DNA of 64,000 nt from Rhodosorus marinus. Taxonomy: Eukaryota > Rhodophyta > Stylonematophyceae > Stylonematales > Stylonemataceae. Position numbers and translations under genes: made by a program. Shown piece after piece: positions 46,892 through 61,485 of this stretch. The notes beneath the pieces are model-generated. The model did not search any database. It worked only from the letters and a program-made list of their open reading frames with translations, and was not told the DNA's origin. Location of the stretch: assembly GCA_029953675.1 (NCBI GenBank), contig JAMWBK010000006.1:310001-374000 (forward strand), given 5' to 3'. Every line of letters starts with the position of its first letter. Position 1 is the stretch's first letter.

Positions 46892-47989
46892 CTACAAGTG
46901 CTCCAACTTCTTGGCCACTCGTCCGTTGAAGTTCCTCGCTATCATTTTGGTTAGCTCACCCGGCGTGTGTGAGATGGTGCCGTCGTCAATTTTGACCACC
47001 GGAAGAACTCCACGCGAGGTGCTGGAAACGAAAGCTTCATCGAGTAGTCGCAGGTCTTCAGCTTTGACCGGTTGTCGGACAAGGGGGATATCAAGATCAG
47101 AAACGGACTCGAGAATGAGCGACCTGGTGATACCGGGCAACACTCCCTCTTCCGCGGTAAACACCGTACCATTCTTGACTCCAAAGAAGTTGCTGCTTAA
47201 GCCTTCCAGTGCATCTCCATCATCGCCTGCCAAAAGATAATACTCAGACAAAAAACTTTGACGGATTTGCCCAATTCAAGCTACTATGGGTTTGTGAGAG
47301 GGTCGCAATGGAATAGTCTTGAAGATGAGCTCACTGATCATTAGGACTTCATTCACCCGTCCGCCTATAACCTTTCGTTCCTCCTCCGACTCGGTGATAA
47401 AGGCGTTACTCTTCGCCTTCGGATTGTTACGGTGTTTGGTTCTAGAGACCAAGAAGACGCCATCTTCATAATCCTGTTTGGAGGGAGGAGCAAGGGGAGC
47501 TGCCGAAAGCCAAATTTCCCCTGGTCTGTCCTGCACTCCTATGGTGATACGGAAGATCGTTTGGTCTGAGGGCACAGCTCTAGCCCGATCTCCTAGCAAC
47601 CTGCGAAGTTCACTCCGGTGGAGAGCTACATGGTGACCTGTGGGCACAGAACTCATTTTAGCGGCTCTCGTTCTCTTCTATCCTTTCTCCTGTATTTTAT
47701 ACCACTTACCTAAAAGCTCTGTCGTCTCCTCAAGTCGATCGAAGTGTCCGTCCAGCTCCAAGAAACTGGATTTTCCATACGTTCGCAGGGACGTATAAGC
47801 TCCCTCGGGAAGCATATTCGTTGCCTCCTGCATGGATTCCGTGATAACCGGATCCCCAGCAATCCATCTGCCGCTAGCGGTGGACACCTTCCACGACGTA
47901 CAAGACTTAGTTATCGTTGATGAACTCATGCTCATCATAACCCCACTTCTCCTCGGCAGGCGAATCAACGTCTGGAAAGCAGTGGTCAT
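46892..47989 (-). CDS. Class IV PLP-dependent aminotransferase (D-amino-acid/branched-chain/ADC-lyase fold)
   Basis: Three exons: 47989-47710, 47637-47335 and 47226-46892, giving 305 residues from ATG 47989. The fold-type IV signature is present: EGAYTSLRTYGKSSFLELDG HFDRL near residue 65, the PLP-lysine region NPKAKSNAFITESEEE, then GGRVNEVLMISDDGDALEGL and SSNFFGVKNGTVFTAEEGVL PGITR, and the C-terminal SSTSRGVLPVVKID. The NPKAK context resembles the plant proteins annotated as D-amino-acid aminotransferase-like rather than classical branched-chain aminotransferases. Exact substrate is unknown; candidates are D-amino acids, branched-chain amino acids or 4-amino-4-deoxychorismate. No clear organelle signal. 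Confidence 0.88.
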
Positions 47990-49137
47990 TCTATACCCTC
48001 AGGGCAACTCTCACATGCGCCACAATCTCGATCGCAACTCTGGTCGCATGAAAACTATGACACAGAAGACTTATCTCCTTCGCCTAGGTCCCAACTGAGA
48101 CACCTCACAGCCTTCCTAAACCGCTGAGCAAGGGTTTGTTCTTATCCACAAGTCGCCGTCCTCATGGCGATCGTTTCAGCAGGTGACCATTGGGGACGTG
48201 AGTTCGCGATACGTTCCCACATCCGTTGGAGTAGATGTGCAGACAGTTTTTCCAAAGGAAATTTGATCGCGGCGAACACATGTCTTCCTCGCCGTCGCTA
48301 GTCAGAACTGCTGAACACGGAAGTGAAGGAATGGCCGCCTTGACTTTCTGCAAGAACTCAGCACTCTTTGGGGATCACAGTGAGTGTAATAAAGTAGAAA
48401 AGAACCTCTGTACTAGCGACCGGGGGTCCGCTTTGTCGCTTATTGGTGGGGGACCAGCTTATTCAAGTGGCCACCGACATAGCCTAATCGCGGACCTTCA
48501 CAAGGCATGAAAAAAGCTCCTTATTCGCACTCCACAACCCTTCAACCAATGACTCCAACGGTCTTTTTTAAGCAAGTGCAGGCACGCTTCTACTGGCTTC
48601 GCTAAGCAATTGAACCTTATTCAATAGCACGGTTGGAATGCTTGGATAGCAGGCCTAGGATCGAGAATCAGGTTTGACGTCATCATCTCCAAAACAAGCG
48701 AACCTGCGGACTGTCCCAATAGCACTGTGACCTCGAAACAAGTACGGAGTCTTTGCGCTCTTTTCGACCAGACCAAAAAACGTTTCTCAAAGGAAGCAAT
48801 TACTCGATTTATGAGCTCAAACTAACATTTTGCCGTTAGGATCATCTTCATCGGCAGGAGCAAGCACTCCCAGTACTAGTACATCGTCAAGACCATCCTG
48901 TTGGTGTGGATGAGTAGGGTTGCGGGAAGCACGCGTGTAGCTTCGTTTACGGAGCCTATTCAGTGAGAGGTCGTGGTCGTCGTCTTCAGTCAAAAGGCAT
49001 TGAATTGGGTAACGATTTGTGTGTGATCTTTTTGGGTGCGTTTACCCCTTCGCGTTTCAGGAAGTCTAGGCCTTTATAGAGAGGACGTTTTAGCTTCTCG
49101 TTTGGCTGGGTCTTTGGTGTTTTGTTGTTTCGCCAAG
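47990..49137. other. Intergenic region, no gene recognised
   Basis: About 1.1 kb between divergent genes. Balanced composition, short frames only, none with a domain. A C-rich patch near 48840-48900 and an A-rich patch near 48770 have no recognised meaning. Confidence 0.4.
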
Positions 49138-49590
49138 ATGGTGAGGTGGTTGAACACTTTCATTGAAGACGCGAAGGTGGTTGAGAGGGGCTTGATTCAA
49201 GTTCTTGGAATTGGACCTGCGAGGACGAAGACTCTTTGTCGAGCAGTTGGGATTGCCCCGACCACAAAGGTCGGGGACTTGAGGCCTTGGCACTGGGATC
49301 AGATGGCAAAGGAGATTCATACACGAGGTTGGAGTATTCAAGAAGAACTTAAAAAGGAAGTTTATGATAACATTGTGAGACTGCAAAGAACGAAGCACAG
49401 GAAGGGATACCGCCACGCCTTAGCGCTCCCAACGAGAGGCCAGCGGACGAGATGGCACGGCAACCAAGCAAGACGAGCTGGAAATAGGGGAGAAAAGATG
49501 GACATGCACCTCGCAAAAGCAGAGGGTTATAAAACGAAACAGGATTGGCAGATCAACAGGAAAGGAGCCGAATATCCACCGCGATTGTAG
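49138..49590 (+). CDS. Mitochondrial-type ribosomal protein uS13 (S13)
   Basis: Single exon from ATG 49138 (MVRWLNTFIEDAKVVERGLI), 150 residues; the frame extends upstream to 49036, but that ATG would add a non-conserved leader. It is of the bacterial type: VLGIGPARTKTLCRAVGI, the helical middle, and the C-terminal rRNA-binding block YRHALALPTRGQRTRWHGNQ ARR. The cytosolic eukaryotic form (S18) is clearly different, so this is organellar, most likely mitochondrial because no plastid transit peptide is visible and red algal plastids usually encode their own S13. The 3' end is 281 bp from the convergent CDC48 stop. Confidence 0.85.
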   Translation: MVRWLNTFIEDAKVVERGLIQVLGIGPARTKTLCRAVGIAPTTKVGDLRPWHWDQMAKEIHTRGWSIQEELKKEVYDNIVRLQRTKHRKGYRHALALPTRGQRTRWHGNQARRAGNRGEKMDMHLAKAEGYKTKQDWQINRKGAEYPPRL

Positions 49591-49871
49591 CAGAAGTAGG
49601 CGTTTGTCCAACGATTACCTCTTATTGTAGCCAGGTAGAAAGCGAAGTCATAATTAAGTAAAATTAGCAACCTTGTGAAGTGCTGTGTCAAATATTGATG
49701 TAATGGTTGAAAGCAAGCTGATTTGCCTCATAAAAACGCTGAATGAATGCTCTAGACGATAACATTGAATACTGCTGCTTCCAGCAACTTGTCAGATTTA
49801 TTTTGCTTGTTCTTCTCTACAGACAGATGGTATGAACGCAGCACAAACACAGATTTGCTACTAAGAAATAG

Positions 49872-54574
<4,703 letters not shown>

Positions 54575-55193
54575 ATGGAGAAAGAGGAAGGTGAGGATTG
54601 GGAACCCGTCGACACGACATCACTCGGTCGTGCAACATGGACGTTTCTTCACACTCTCGCTGCAAACTATCCGAAGGTAAGCTACGGTTGCGCGTGCCAC
54701 ATTAAGCTTGTTCAGAAAGAAATTTGGCTGACCGCCGCGCCTGAAACATCGGACACTAGAAACCAACTGCAGTAGAAAAGACAAGAATGATGCTATTCAT
54801 GGCTCACTTTTCAGACCTGTATCCATGCGAGGTTTGTCAATCCGGACTGAAGGATATAGTAACAAAGACGCCGCCAGAAGTAGAATCAAACAAAACATTT
54901 ACTCGATGGATGTGCAAAGTACACAACGGAGTCAACGAACATCTTGGAAAGGAACTATTTGACTGCTCGAAAGTAAGACGAACCTTGAAACCTTTACGAT
55001 CTCCAATCCCTCAATAGATCAGAACAACTCGTCATGCACAGTTCCACAGACGGACACGGAGCTTACCCAAGGGAACATTTCTACCTAGGTTGACGAACGA
55101 TGGGGTGTTTGCGAGTCGTGTAAAGTGTACAGAGAGGATCTTAACGCCTTCAAAAATCTTATACGAAGCATTCCCAGTTCAAAATCTGGCTAA
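54575..55193 (+). CDS. ERV1: ERV1/ALR FAD-dependent sulfhydryl oxidase
   Basis: Three exons: 54575-54676, 54760-54972 and 55089-55193, all phase 0, 139 residues from ATG 54575. Family features: GRATWTFLHTLAANYP (FAD contact), the redox-active YPCEVC, WMCKVHNGVNEHLGKELFDC (FAD-stacking His-Asn and structural disulfide), then VDERW. In mitochondria Erv1 reoxidises Mia40 and passes electrons to cytochrome c. There is no N-terminal cysteine pair, but a CESC pair follows VDERWGV near the C-terminus, as in plants and protists where the shuttle cysteines are C-terminal. The stop is 64 bp from the convergent PfkB stop. Confidence 0.93.
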
Positions 55194-55257
55194 GCTTGCC
55201 TTTCCGGAGCCTGTGTTTGCCATAGAACCGGAAACGAAGCGGCGTATTTTGCATAAA

Positions 55258-56298
55258 CTAAATGAGCAGCTCTTGGTCCATACTCGGCCTGAGCGGAAGC
55301 CCCTTCCTTGCGCCGGGCTGGCCAAGCTTAACGGAGGCTACTCGCGAGGACAATTTTAGCATTTTCCAGAGCGGAAGTGCAGAGACTAGGCCGTAGATAA
55401 TACCACCGATAAAAGCGTCTCCAGCTCCTGTTGAATCGACAACCTGGTTGACCTTCTCCGCCGGACATCTGACTAGCACAGCTTGTTCACCATCTTCAAA
55501 CTCCATCACTTTCAAATCAAGATCAGCCGTGTCATGATCTTCCGCATTTCTCTTACACATGAATAGACTTCCATCTGCTCCGAGCGTTGTTATTACAAAC
55601 TTTGCGCGCCCTAATCGAAGCAGCGAGTGCATGCCGCTATAGACATCTTCACCGAAGACTTTCGGGTATCTCTGGTTTGTGATGATGAAGTCGGCAAGAG
55701 GGAGCAGTTCACGAATATGAGGCCTGTCCTTCTCAACATCCAGAGAAATTGGAACTCCTCGTTCGATTGCTAGCTTCGCAATTTCGATCGCAGCTAATGT
55801 ATGCCTTCCGTCTAGATGCAGGTGGTCAGCCTCCTCGAGCCATTCCGACTTCACCTCCCAGGGATGTAGTTCTGAATCTGATGGTGTATGGATGCAGGTT
55901 CGAGTGCCGCCTGCTCGTTCAGTTAGGACGTATGTGAACGGAGAGTTCATGTTCTGCTGCACGATCACGTTCGAAGTATCAACGCCCTCTCCTTCAAGCT
56001 CGCTTATTATCTGCTTTCCTGTGCCATCGTCTCCAATCTTGGTGAGAATCGAGCAAGGTAGGCCAAGTCTGCTCACAGCGGTGAGGGTGTTCGCACAGTT
56101 CCCTCCTCCAGCAACTTCAAACGATACCGTGCGGATCTTGTCGTCCGGATTGGGGAACGTGTCAACTGACGCGAGCAGGTCGATCGCTGCGGCTCCGAGG
56201 CCAACCACTTTGCGGCTACGAATCTCAGCTGGGACTGCATTGTCAACCCTCTTCACAGCAACTGGCTTGCTAGTGCCCGCGGACATGACGAAAGCCAT
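55258..56298 (-). CDS. PfkB-family carbohydrate kinase, probable plastid precursor
   Basis: Single exon from ATG 56298, 346 residues. The frame is open upstream to 56373 with protein-like sequence and further to an AG at about 56403, so an alternative start in an upstream exon cannot be excluded. ATG 56298 has a favourable context and begins MAFVMSAGTSKP, a red-algal type transit start. Kinase motifs: GLGAAAIDLLASVDTFPNPD, FEVAGGGNCANTLTAVSRLG LP (first PfkB signature), DVEKDRPHIRELLPLADFII TN, and the catalytic VVDSTGAGDAFIGGIIYGL (second signature with base Asp). Plant plastid PfkB proteins of this subgroup include fructokinase- and ribokinase-like kinases; the substrate sugar is not certain. 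Confidence 0.88.
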   Translation of the reverse strand: MAFVMSAGTSKPVAVKRVDNAVPAEIRSRKVVGLGAAAIDLLASVDTFPNPDDKIRTVSFEVAGGGNCANTLTAVSRLGLPCSILTKIGDDGTGKQIISELEGEGVDTSNVIVQQNMNSPFTYVLTERAGGTRTCIHTPSDSELHPWEVKSEWLEEADHLHLDGRHTLAAIEIAKLAIERGVPISLDVEKDRPHIRELLPLADFIITNQRYPKVFGEDVYSGMHSLLRLGRAKFVITTLGADGSLFMCKRNAEDHDTADLDLKVMEFEDGEQAVLVRCPAEKVNQVVDSTGAGDAFIGGIIYGLVSALPLWKMLKLSSRVASVKLGQPGARKGLPLRPSMDQELLI

Positions 56299-57320
56299 TT
56301 TGTCAACGCAGCTCGGAATAGATTCGCATCCGACCTTGTCGACCAGCTCAGTCAAATAGATGTTCCGCTCCAAGCCATCACTATCACCAACTTTGAGCTG
56401 AGAATGTTCTCAAGAAACAGATGCACTCACGCGCTCGACAACGCCAAAAACGGGATCCTAATACCAATCCTCAGCAGAGACCAATGCGCGCGGACAATCC
56501 TCAAGTCTCCATGTTTACCGCTCGAGATGAAACGAGAAATTTCTACTCGGCCGTTGACTGCATCGATCAATGCAGTCAACTCTCAAGATGACCATCGCGT
56601 TGGAGGGGCATTCTATAGGCGAAGCCTAGTGCAGGCCACGCTGTCGGATCGAGATCGGCGGAGTCAATAGGAGTTCGCTAAAACTTCGCGTCCCACCCAC
56701 TTGTACATGGACAATACAAACCTGTTTTCTGCGAGATTCGAAAGTGTCGCTATTGGGTGACGATGCCATCTCTTTTAAGAATCGTTAAAATACGAAACAA
56801 CTAGACGACTCCTCCTTTAAAGTGAAATTCAAAACTCCATCCAGGGTGTCTTCTTCCCAACGACTTCTGAAATCTGGCTCGATCTCGTTAAGCACCGATC
56901 GGTACGGTGACCGCTTCGATCTCGTCGAGAATTCTACGCACCGTAACTTCGTCATGATGCGATTTTGAATTTTCTGGTTTTGTGTCTATGTGGCAATGTA
57001 GTCCATCTTCTTCGCCGGCATCGCATTGGAGAAGGTGAGGTGAGGCGGTCGGCCTTTCTGTTGGAGCTAGCTGGGTGCGAAAGGGTTTGGGGAGGTTTCA
57101 CACCTCGCACGAGTGTATGAAAGCTGTGTTTGAGAGTTATTTTTTTTTTGTTTTCTCGCCGTTTGAAGAGTGATCTGTTGCTGAGATGTTGACTTCGTCA
57201 ATGTTTTGAATAGACGTTTGTTGTTGTTATTCCGTTATCGTGGCTGGTGGTGGTATTGTAGTTTTGGGGCGAGGGTAACTTTTGGTGGGAGATTTTTGCT
57301 GAAGAGATTTGGATCGACTT
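56299..57320. other. Intergenic region between divergent PfkB and PQ-loop genes
   Basis: About 1 kb. It includes possible PfkB leader sequence with donor- and acceptor-like sites (GTGAGT at about 56429, CTCAG at about 56400), a short hairpin listed separately, and a GT-rich stretch at 57040-57300 preceding the PQ-loop gene. No coding sequence recognised. Confidence 0.4.
56553..56580. repeat. Short perfect inverted repeat upstream of the PfkB gene
   Basis: GTTGACTGCAT (56553-56563) and ATGCAGTCAAC (56570-56580) are perfect reverse complements of 11 bp with a 6-nt spacer. It lies about 255 bp upstream of the PfkB start codon, so it may be in the promoter or the transcribed leader. Confidence 0.7.
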
Positions 57321-58097
57321 ATGGGGAGAAGCAAGCGACGGATTGATAGTTCTGGATTCGTTGCCGTAAATGCAAATCGGATCGGTTCTCAGCCTGGGAG
57401 GAGTAGAATATCTGCTCGACCACCGCGAAGGAGCGCGACTGCGCCACTTTGCTGCTCAGTGAGAATCAATGGAGGATGGGAGATGCTGAGTATGGTTATT
57501 GGATATGCGACTTTGGCAGGGTCGTTATTATATAAGGTGCCCCAGGTCGCACGTGTGGCGCGACATCAGCGAGGCGATGGGATCAGTGTCTCTGGCTTGA
57601 GTTTGGAAACCCTGGGTACTTCATTGTCCGGTGTGTATTCAACTAGAAGTCGATTTCCGTTCAGCACCTATGGAGAATCCCTATTCATTCCTGTACAAAA
57701 TCTGGCGATTATGGCCTTGGTCATCTTTTTCGAAAGAGCACCCGCGAAGCCGTGGATTCTCTGGCTCCTCCTGTATATTATCTGCCTGGTCACATTGATG
57801 CTCCCGGGGACATCTATGACCATTGTAGCGTTTCTCAACGTGTGCGCGACCCCGATCATGTACGTGAGCAAGGTCCCTCAGCTCCTTCTGAACTTTCAGA
57901 CGAAGAGTACGGGACAATTGGCTCCAATTACGTTGGGACTGCAGTTACTCGGAAACGTGGCGAGAATTTTCACCACGATCGTACAAGTACGCGATCCAAT
58001 TGTCTTTCTCGGGTTCATAAGCGCCTTCTTTATGAACGGGGCGCTCTTCCTACAATGGTGGATATACAGAAGTTCCACGGCAGTACCTCCGGCGTAA
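57321..58097 (+). CDS. PQ-loop repeat protein (MPDU1-like) with probable plastid transit peptide
   Basis: Single exon from the first ATG, 57321 (the frame starts at a TTG at 57309), 258 residues. Two PQ-loops are visible: LLYKVPQVARVARHQRGDGI SVSGLSLETLGTSLSGVYS and YVSKVPQLLLNFQTKSTGQL APIT, separated by membrane helices; the total is about seven spans. The block SVSGLSLETLGTS...Y..R..FPFSTYGE is typical of MPDU1 (mannose-P-dolichol utilisation) proteins and the related plant MPDU1-like family. The N-terminal 55 residues are basic and Ser/Arg-rich (SGFVAVNANRIGSQPGRSRI), absent from ER MPDU1 and resembling a plastid transit peptide. Location and substrate are inferred, not known. Confidence 0.85.
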   Translation: MGRSKRRIDSSGFVAVNANRIGSQPGRSRISARPPRRSATAPLCCSVRINGGWEMLSMVIGYATLAGSLLYKVPQVARVARHQRGDGISVSGLSLETLGTSLSGVYSTRSRFPFSTYGESLFIPVQNLAIMALVIFFERAPAKPWILWLLLYIICLVTLMLPGTSMTIVAFLNVCATPIMYVSKVPQLLLNFQTKSTGQLAPITLGLQLLGNVARIFTTIVQVRDPIVFLGFISAFFMNGALFLQWWIYRSSTAVPPA

Positions 58098-58945
58098 AAC
58101 GAATGGTTAACCGTGTTTCCCCCTATTGTCGCCCAGATTATGCTCTTGAACTCGTCGAATTCCATCCTTTAACTATCTGAGAAGGAAATCGGATCTGTGA
58201 CTACGAGCGAACACTACCACCTCCATCATCTTCCACCAGGAACCCCGTTGCTAGTCCGGGCGAACAGCCGTTATACAAGCCAGAAAACTCAGCTGCGAGT
58301 GTATTCCATGCTACGAGGGAGACCTTTTGCACTTTCCAGTTAGTCTGGGAGAGAGCGTGGCACCAATATTTGCCATCACGCAGAGAAATCGCAACCCCAA
58401 GCTGCAGCAACATCTCCAGATTCCAACTGCCGGGGTCCTCCTGGTTAGATCTCTCATCACCGTTGCGTTGAGAGATCTAACACGGGGCATTCAGAGTTGT
58501 CAATTAGTCTGAAAGAGCTGTCTACAGTCTTTGTTAATCGTTTCAGTAACTCCACCTCCGGGAAGCTCCTTTCTGAAGATCTCCATGCAAATCCCTTGCG
58601 CCCTTCGCCAAATATTTAAGAAACACGAAAATCCGAATCCTTTAATTAACTTACCAACCTCAACACAAACGTAAATAAAATAAATAAATAAATACAGTTT
58701 ATATATTTGTCTTGTTAAATAAATCAGTACCTATAATCAATAATCGTATTAAAAAATAATTAGTTATACTTAACTATGCGTGAAAGTAATTGAGCGCTCT
58801 TTCCAAAATTGAATTTAAAATGTAATTTAATTGAAGGGAAGGGTTCACCTCGTGGGGGTTTGGTCATGGAGACTTTGTACAAGGTGTGGACCGGTGGATA
58901 GCCAAGGAGTGCTTCTTCTTTCCCTAATGAAGGAGTTTGCAAAAG
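58098..58945. other. Intergenic region with AT-rich stretch upstream of the transposase gene
   Basis: About 850 bp. It contains a hairpin (listed) and an AT-rich stretch at 58620-58830. I looked for terminal inverted repeats matching the downstream flank of the transposase and saw none by eye. Confidence 0.4.
58444..58481. repeat. Perfect 13-bp inverted repeat 3' of the PQ-loop gene
   Basis: GTTAGATCTCTCA (58444-58456) and TGAGAGATCTAAC (58469-58481) are exact reverse complements with a 12-nt loop. Located about 350 bp after the PQ-loop stop codon; could be a structured 3' end or a chance palindrome. Confidence 0.7.
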
Positions 58946-60690
58946 ATGTCTGAAATAATTGAACCGGAGGCGTTAATGATCGATGACAGTGAACGGGTTC
59001 AGCGACTTTTTGTGGGAGCAAAGTTTGAAACCCTCGAAGCCGCGAAGCTAGTTGCCGAGAAATACGAGGAGGAGTCAGGTTTCAGGCTGAAAATTGTTCA
59101 CAGCTCTAAAATTCGTGTTAGATTTGCTTGTGCACAACACTTGGATTGCCCTTTCATGGTGAATGTAGGGCGAAGAAGGAAGCACGGAGATTACGTGTTT
59201 AAGACAATTGTTACCAACCACACGGCAAAGGTACGTTTTGGTCGTATGCCTACAGATCCACAACACAATTCAAGTGCTGCATTGACCGCAGTGTTTCCCT
59301 TGTTCAGGAACGAGGGGCCCTTCCGAGGAAGAGGAGACGAGGGCTGCCTGAGATTGTACGGGAAGTTGCAAGGACAAAACCTGGCCCAGTCCTCCCCGCT
59401 GACGTAATGAAGGCCACGGCAGCCGCGAACGGTGAACCTGTACCATACATGGTCGCGTATCGAGCAATAAAAACGGCTTCGAAGGGTGAAGACGAGAAGA
59501 GAGCGAAATCGTTTCAGAGAATTATACCATACCTGAAGATGTTAGGCTCAGAGAACCCAAATAGCCGGATTGAATATGAAGTGGACTCTGAGAAGCGTCT
59601 TCTTCGAGTTTTCATCTGTTTAGGTTTCGTGAATGAAGCACTACAGAACATGCGTCCTCTGATTTCGCTGGACTCGTGCGAGTTGAATGGGAAATGGAAG
59701 GGAACAGCATACTTTGGGACCTCTCGGGCGGCCACCAACGAGGTATACCCACTTGCGTTTGCGATAATGGCGGGAAAGGAGGACGCGAGCAATTGGACAT
59801 GGTTTCTGGGAAACCTGGGTCAAGGATGTCCTCAGCTCTTGACGATGGAGAGAAGATTCGTCTTCGTTAGCGATCACGATGGGGGGAAGGTGCATGCTAT
59901 GAACGAGATTTTTCCAGAATGCCTACATACTCTTTGTGCGGCGCATCTCAAGAGCAAAGTTGAGTCAGCTTACGGAAGAGAAGTAGGCTCGAAAATTATT
60001 CAACTCGCAGGAACATTCAGCCTCTCAGAAGCGCAGGTGATCTGGGATGAGATCAATGAGCTCTCGCCGGAGGCAGTGGAGTATCTCAAGAGTATAGCTC
60101 CTGAGCAATGGCTCAGCAGCGAATGGGTCCATGATAGCAGTTTGCCCCCTCGTTTCGGGATGATTTGTTCGAACGAGAAGGAGGCAACGAGCACCTGGGT
60201 TGATCTCGCGCGAAACCGGACATGGGAGCAAGTTTTACTTGAGATACAGGACAATATTTGTTTCAGATTTGGCAATTCACGGAAAAAATACCGAGCACGT
60301 GAGTCGAGCGGGATTGTTCCGGATGTTATGAGAGCTGCCCGTGATGCTTGGGACGAGGGCGCCTCCATGTCGGTCATAGAGACCAACGAAGGTAGATTTC
60401 AGGTCAGCGAATCCCAAGATTGGTCGGGGCACATCCAGGGCATCATGAACATCGTTACACCTGCACAGGCAACGTGCACATGCGGAAAGTGGCAGGATAG
60501 ATGGTTTCCATGCGAGCACGGATGCGCGTACTTCAAACACATACGAAGAGCTGTGCATGTGAACCCGTTCGTGCATTCCCTGTACCAATTCAGTTCCGTA
60601 CGGGAGACTTTCAAAGTGAACATCAACCCTGTTGTACCAAGTATGGTTCCGTACGATCGCGAAACTAGACCCCCACCAGCAGGAATTTGA
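58946..60690 (+). CDS. Mutator-like (MULE) transposase or domesticated derivative
   Basis: Two exons: 58946-59230 and 59308-60690, giving 555 residues from ATG 58946 (the frame begins at a TTG). Domains in order: an N-terminal MuDR/FAR1-type zinc-binding region (LFVGAKFETLEAAKLVAEKY, FACAQHLDCPFMV, NHT); the MULE transposase core with first acidic residue in LISLDSCELNGKWKGTAYFG (about 217), followed by YPLAFAIMAGKEDASNWTWF LGNLG and the second acidic residue in FVFVSDHDGG (about 284); and a C-terminal SWIM zinc finger with CTCGKWQDRWFPCEHGCAYF. The reading frame is complete and undamaged. No terminal inverted repeats or target duplications were recognised, so it may be a host gene derived from a transposon rather than a mobile copy. 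Confidence 0.88.
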
Positions 60691-60842
60691 AGTAGATGTC
60701 ATTTATTTATTGGGGACGTCGCTACTCGCGCAAGGGAGAGGCTTAGTTGATGGTCAACTTGTGTCGAACTAGTACTCTTTCAGGTAGCTATTTGAAATAT
60801 TTTGTGAAGGTAGTCTGCGGCAACCTGCAGTCGACCAAATCA

Positions 60843-60895
60843 GCCGACTGTAACGAACCACCCAACTGTAACAAACTAGCCACCTGTACAACAAT
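60843..60895 (+). repeat. Three tandem copies of an 18-bp unit, degenerate
   Basis: GCCGACTGTAACGAACCA, CCCAACTGTAACAAACTA and GCCACCTGTACAACAAT follow each other head to tail, then TCCAACCACT is repeated twice. A short minisatellite-like array 150 bp after the transposase stop; no known function. Confidence 0.5.
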
Positions 60896-61133
60896 CTTGA
60901 GAATTTCGAATCCAACCACTATCCAACCACTGTTCAAGTTGGTTGAAAAGGCTAGGCTTGTGTCTTGTCCACATGATGGCGGATTATGAGTTCACTTCTC
61001 CATCAACGGTTTTCTCAAGAATCTTCGCTTGTTCAGTCCCCAAGATCGCTCGCCGTTTCCATCTTCCCGGTTCTCCATACGATCTTCTACAGTTCATCCC
61101 TGGTTGAGCGGGGTCCTCAATAGGATCTAAGGA

Positions 61134-61409
61134 TCAGATCACATGATGCTCTGCATTACCATAGGCGCGAGCCGAAGCGATCTTTGAAACTCTTGCAATG
61201 AGCCCGCTTGGCAGGATGAGGGCTCGAACATGTAATGCACTCGTCCCCAATCGATGATGAATGAAGGATCGGTGATACAAAACGCATTCGAGTCTATTGT
61301 TCACAGCAGCTTCCATAAAGTGGTCCAGTTGGAAGCCAATCCTGGCATAGTAGGTGCCACCCTCAGCAGCTTCAAGGAGCACTCTGCATTGCTTAGACGA
61401 ACTCTCCAT
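61134..61409 (-). CDS. Small hypothetical protein
   Basis: Open frame of 91 codons from ATG 61409 (MESSSKQCRVLLEAAEGGTY) to a stop at 61134. The sequence looks protein-like with balanced composition (GFQLDHFMEAAVNNRLECVL YHRSF). No signal peptide or membrane span and no family recognised. It starts 76 bp downstream of the ALG6 stop on the same strand, so it could be a separate small gene or part of a 3' region. Low confidence. Confidence 0.3.
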   Translation of the reverse strand: MESSSKQCRVLLEAAEGGTYYARIGFQLDHFMEAAVNNRLECVLYHRSFIHHRLGTSALHVRALILPSGLIARVSKIASARAYGNAEHHVI

Positions 61410-61485
61410 AGTTGTCAGTGAGGGTTTCCCTTCCCCATCTCAGCGCCCCATCCCAAAATTTTCGCGTGTGTATGTTGATGTTTTA

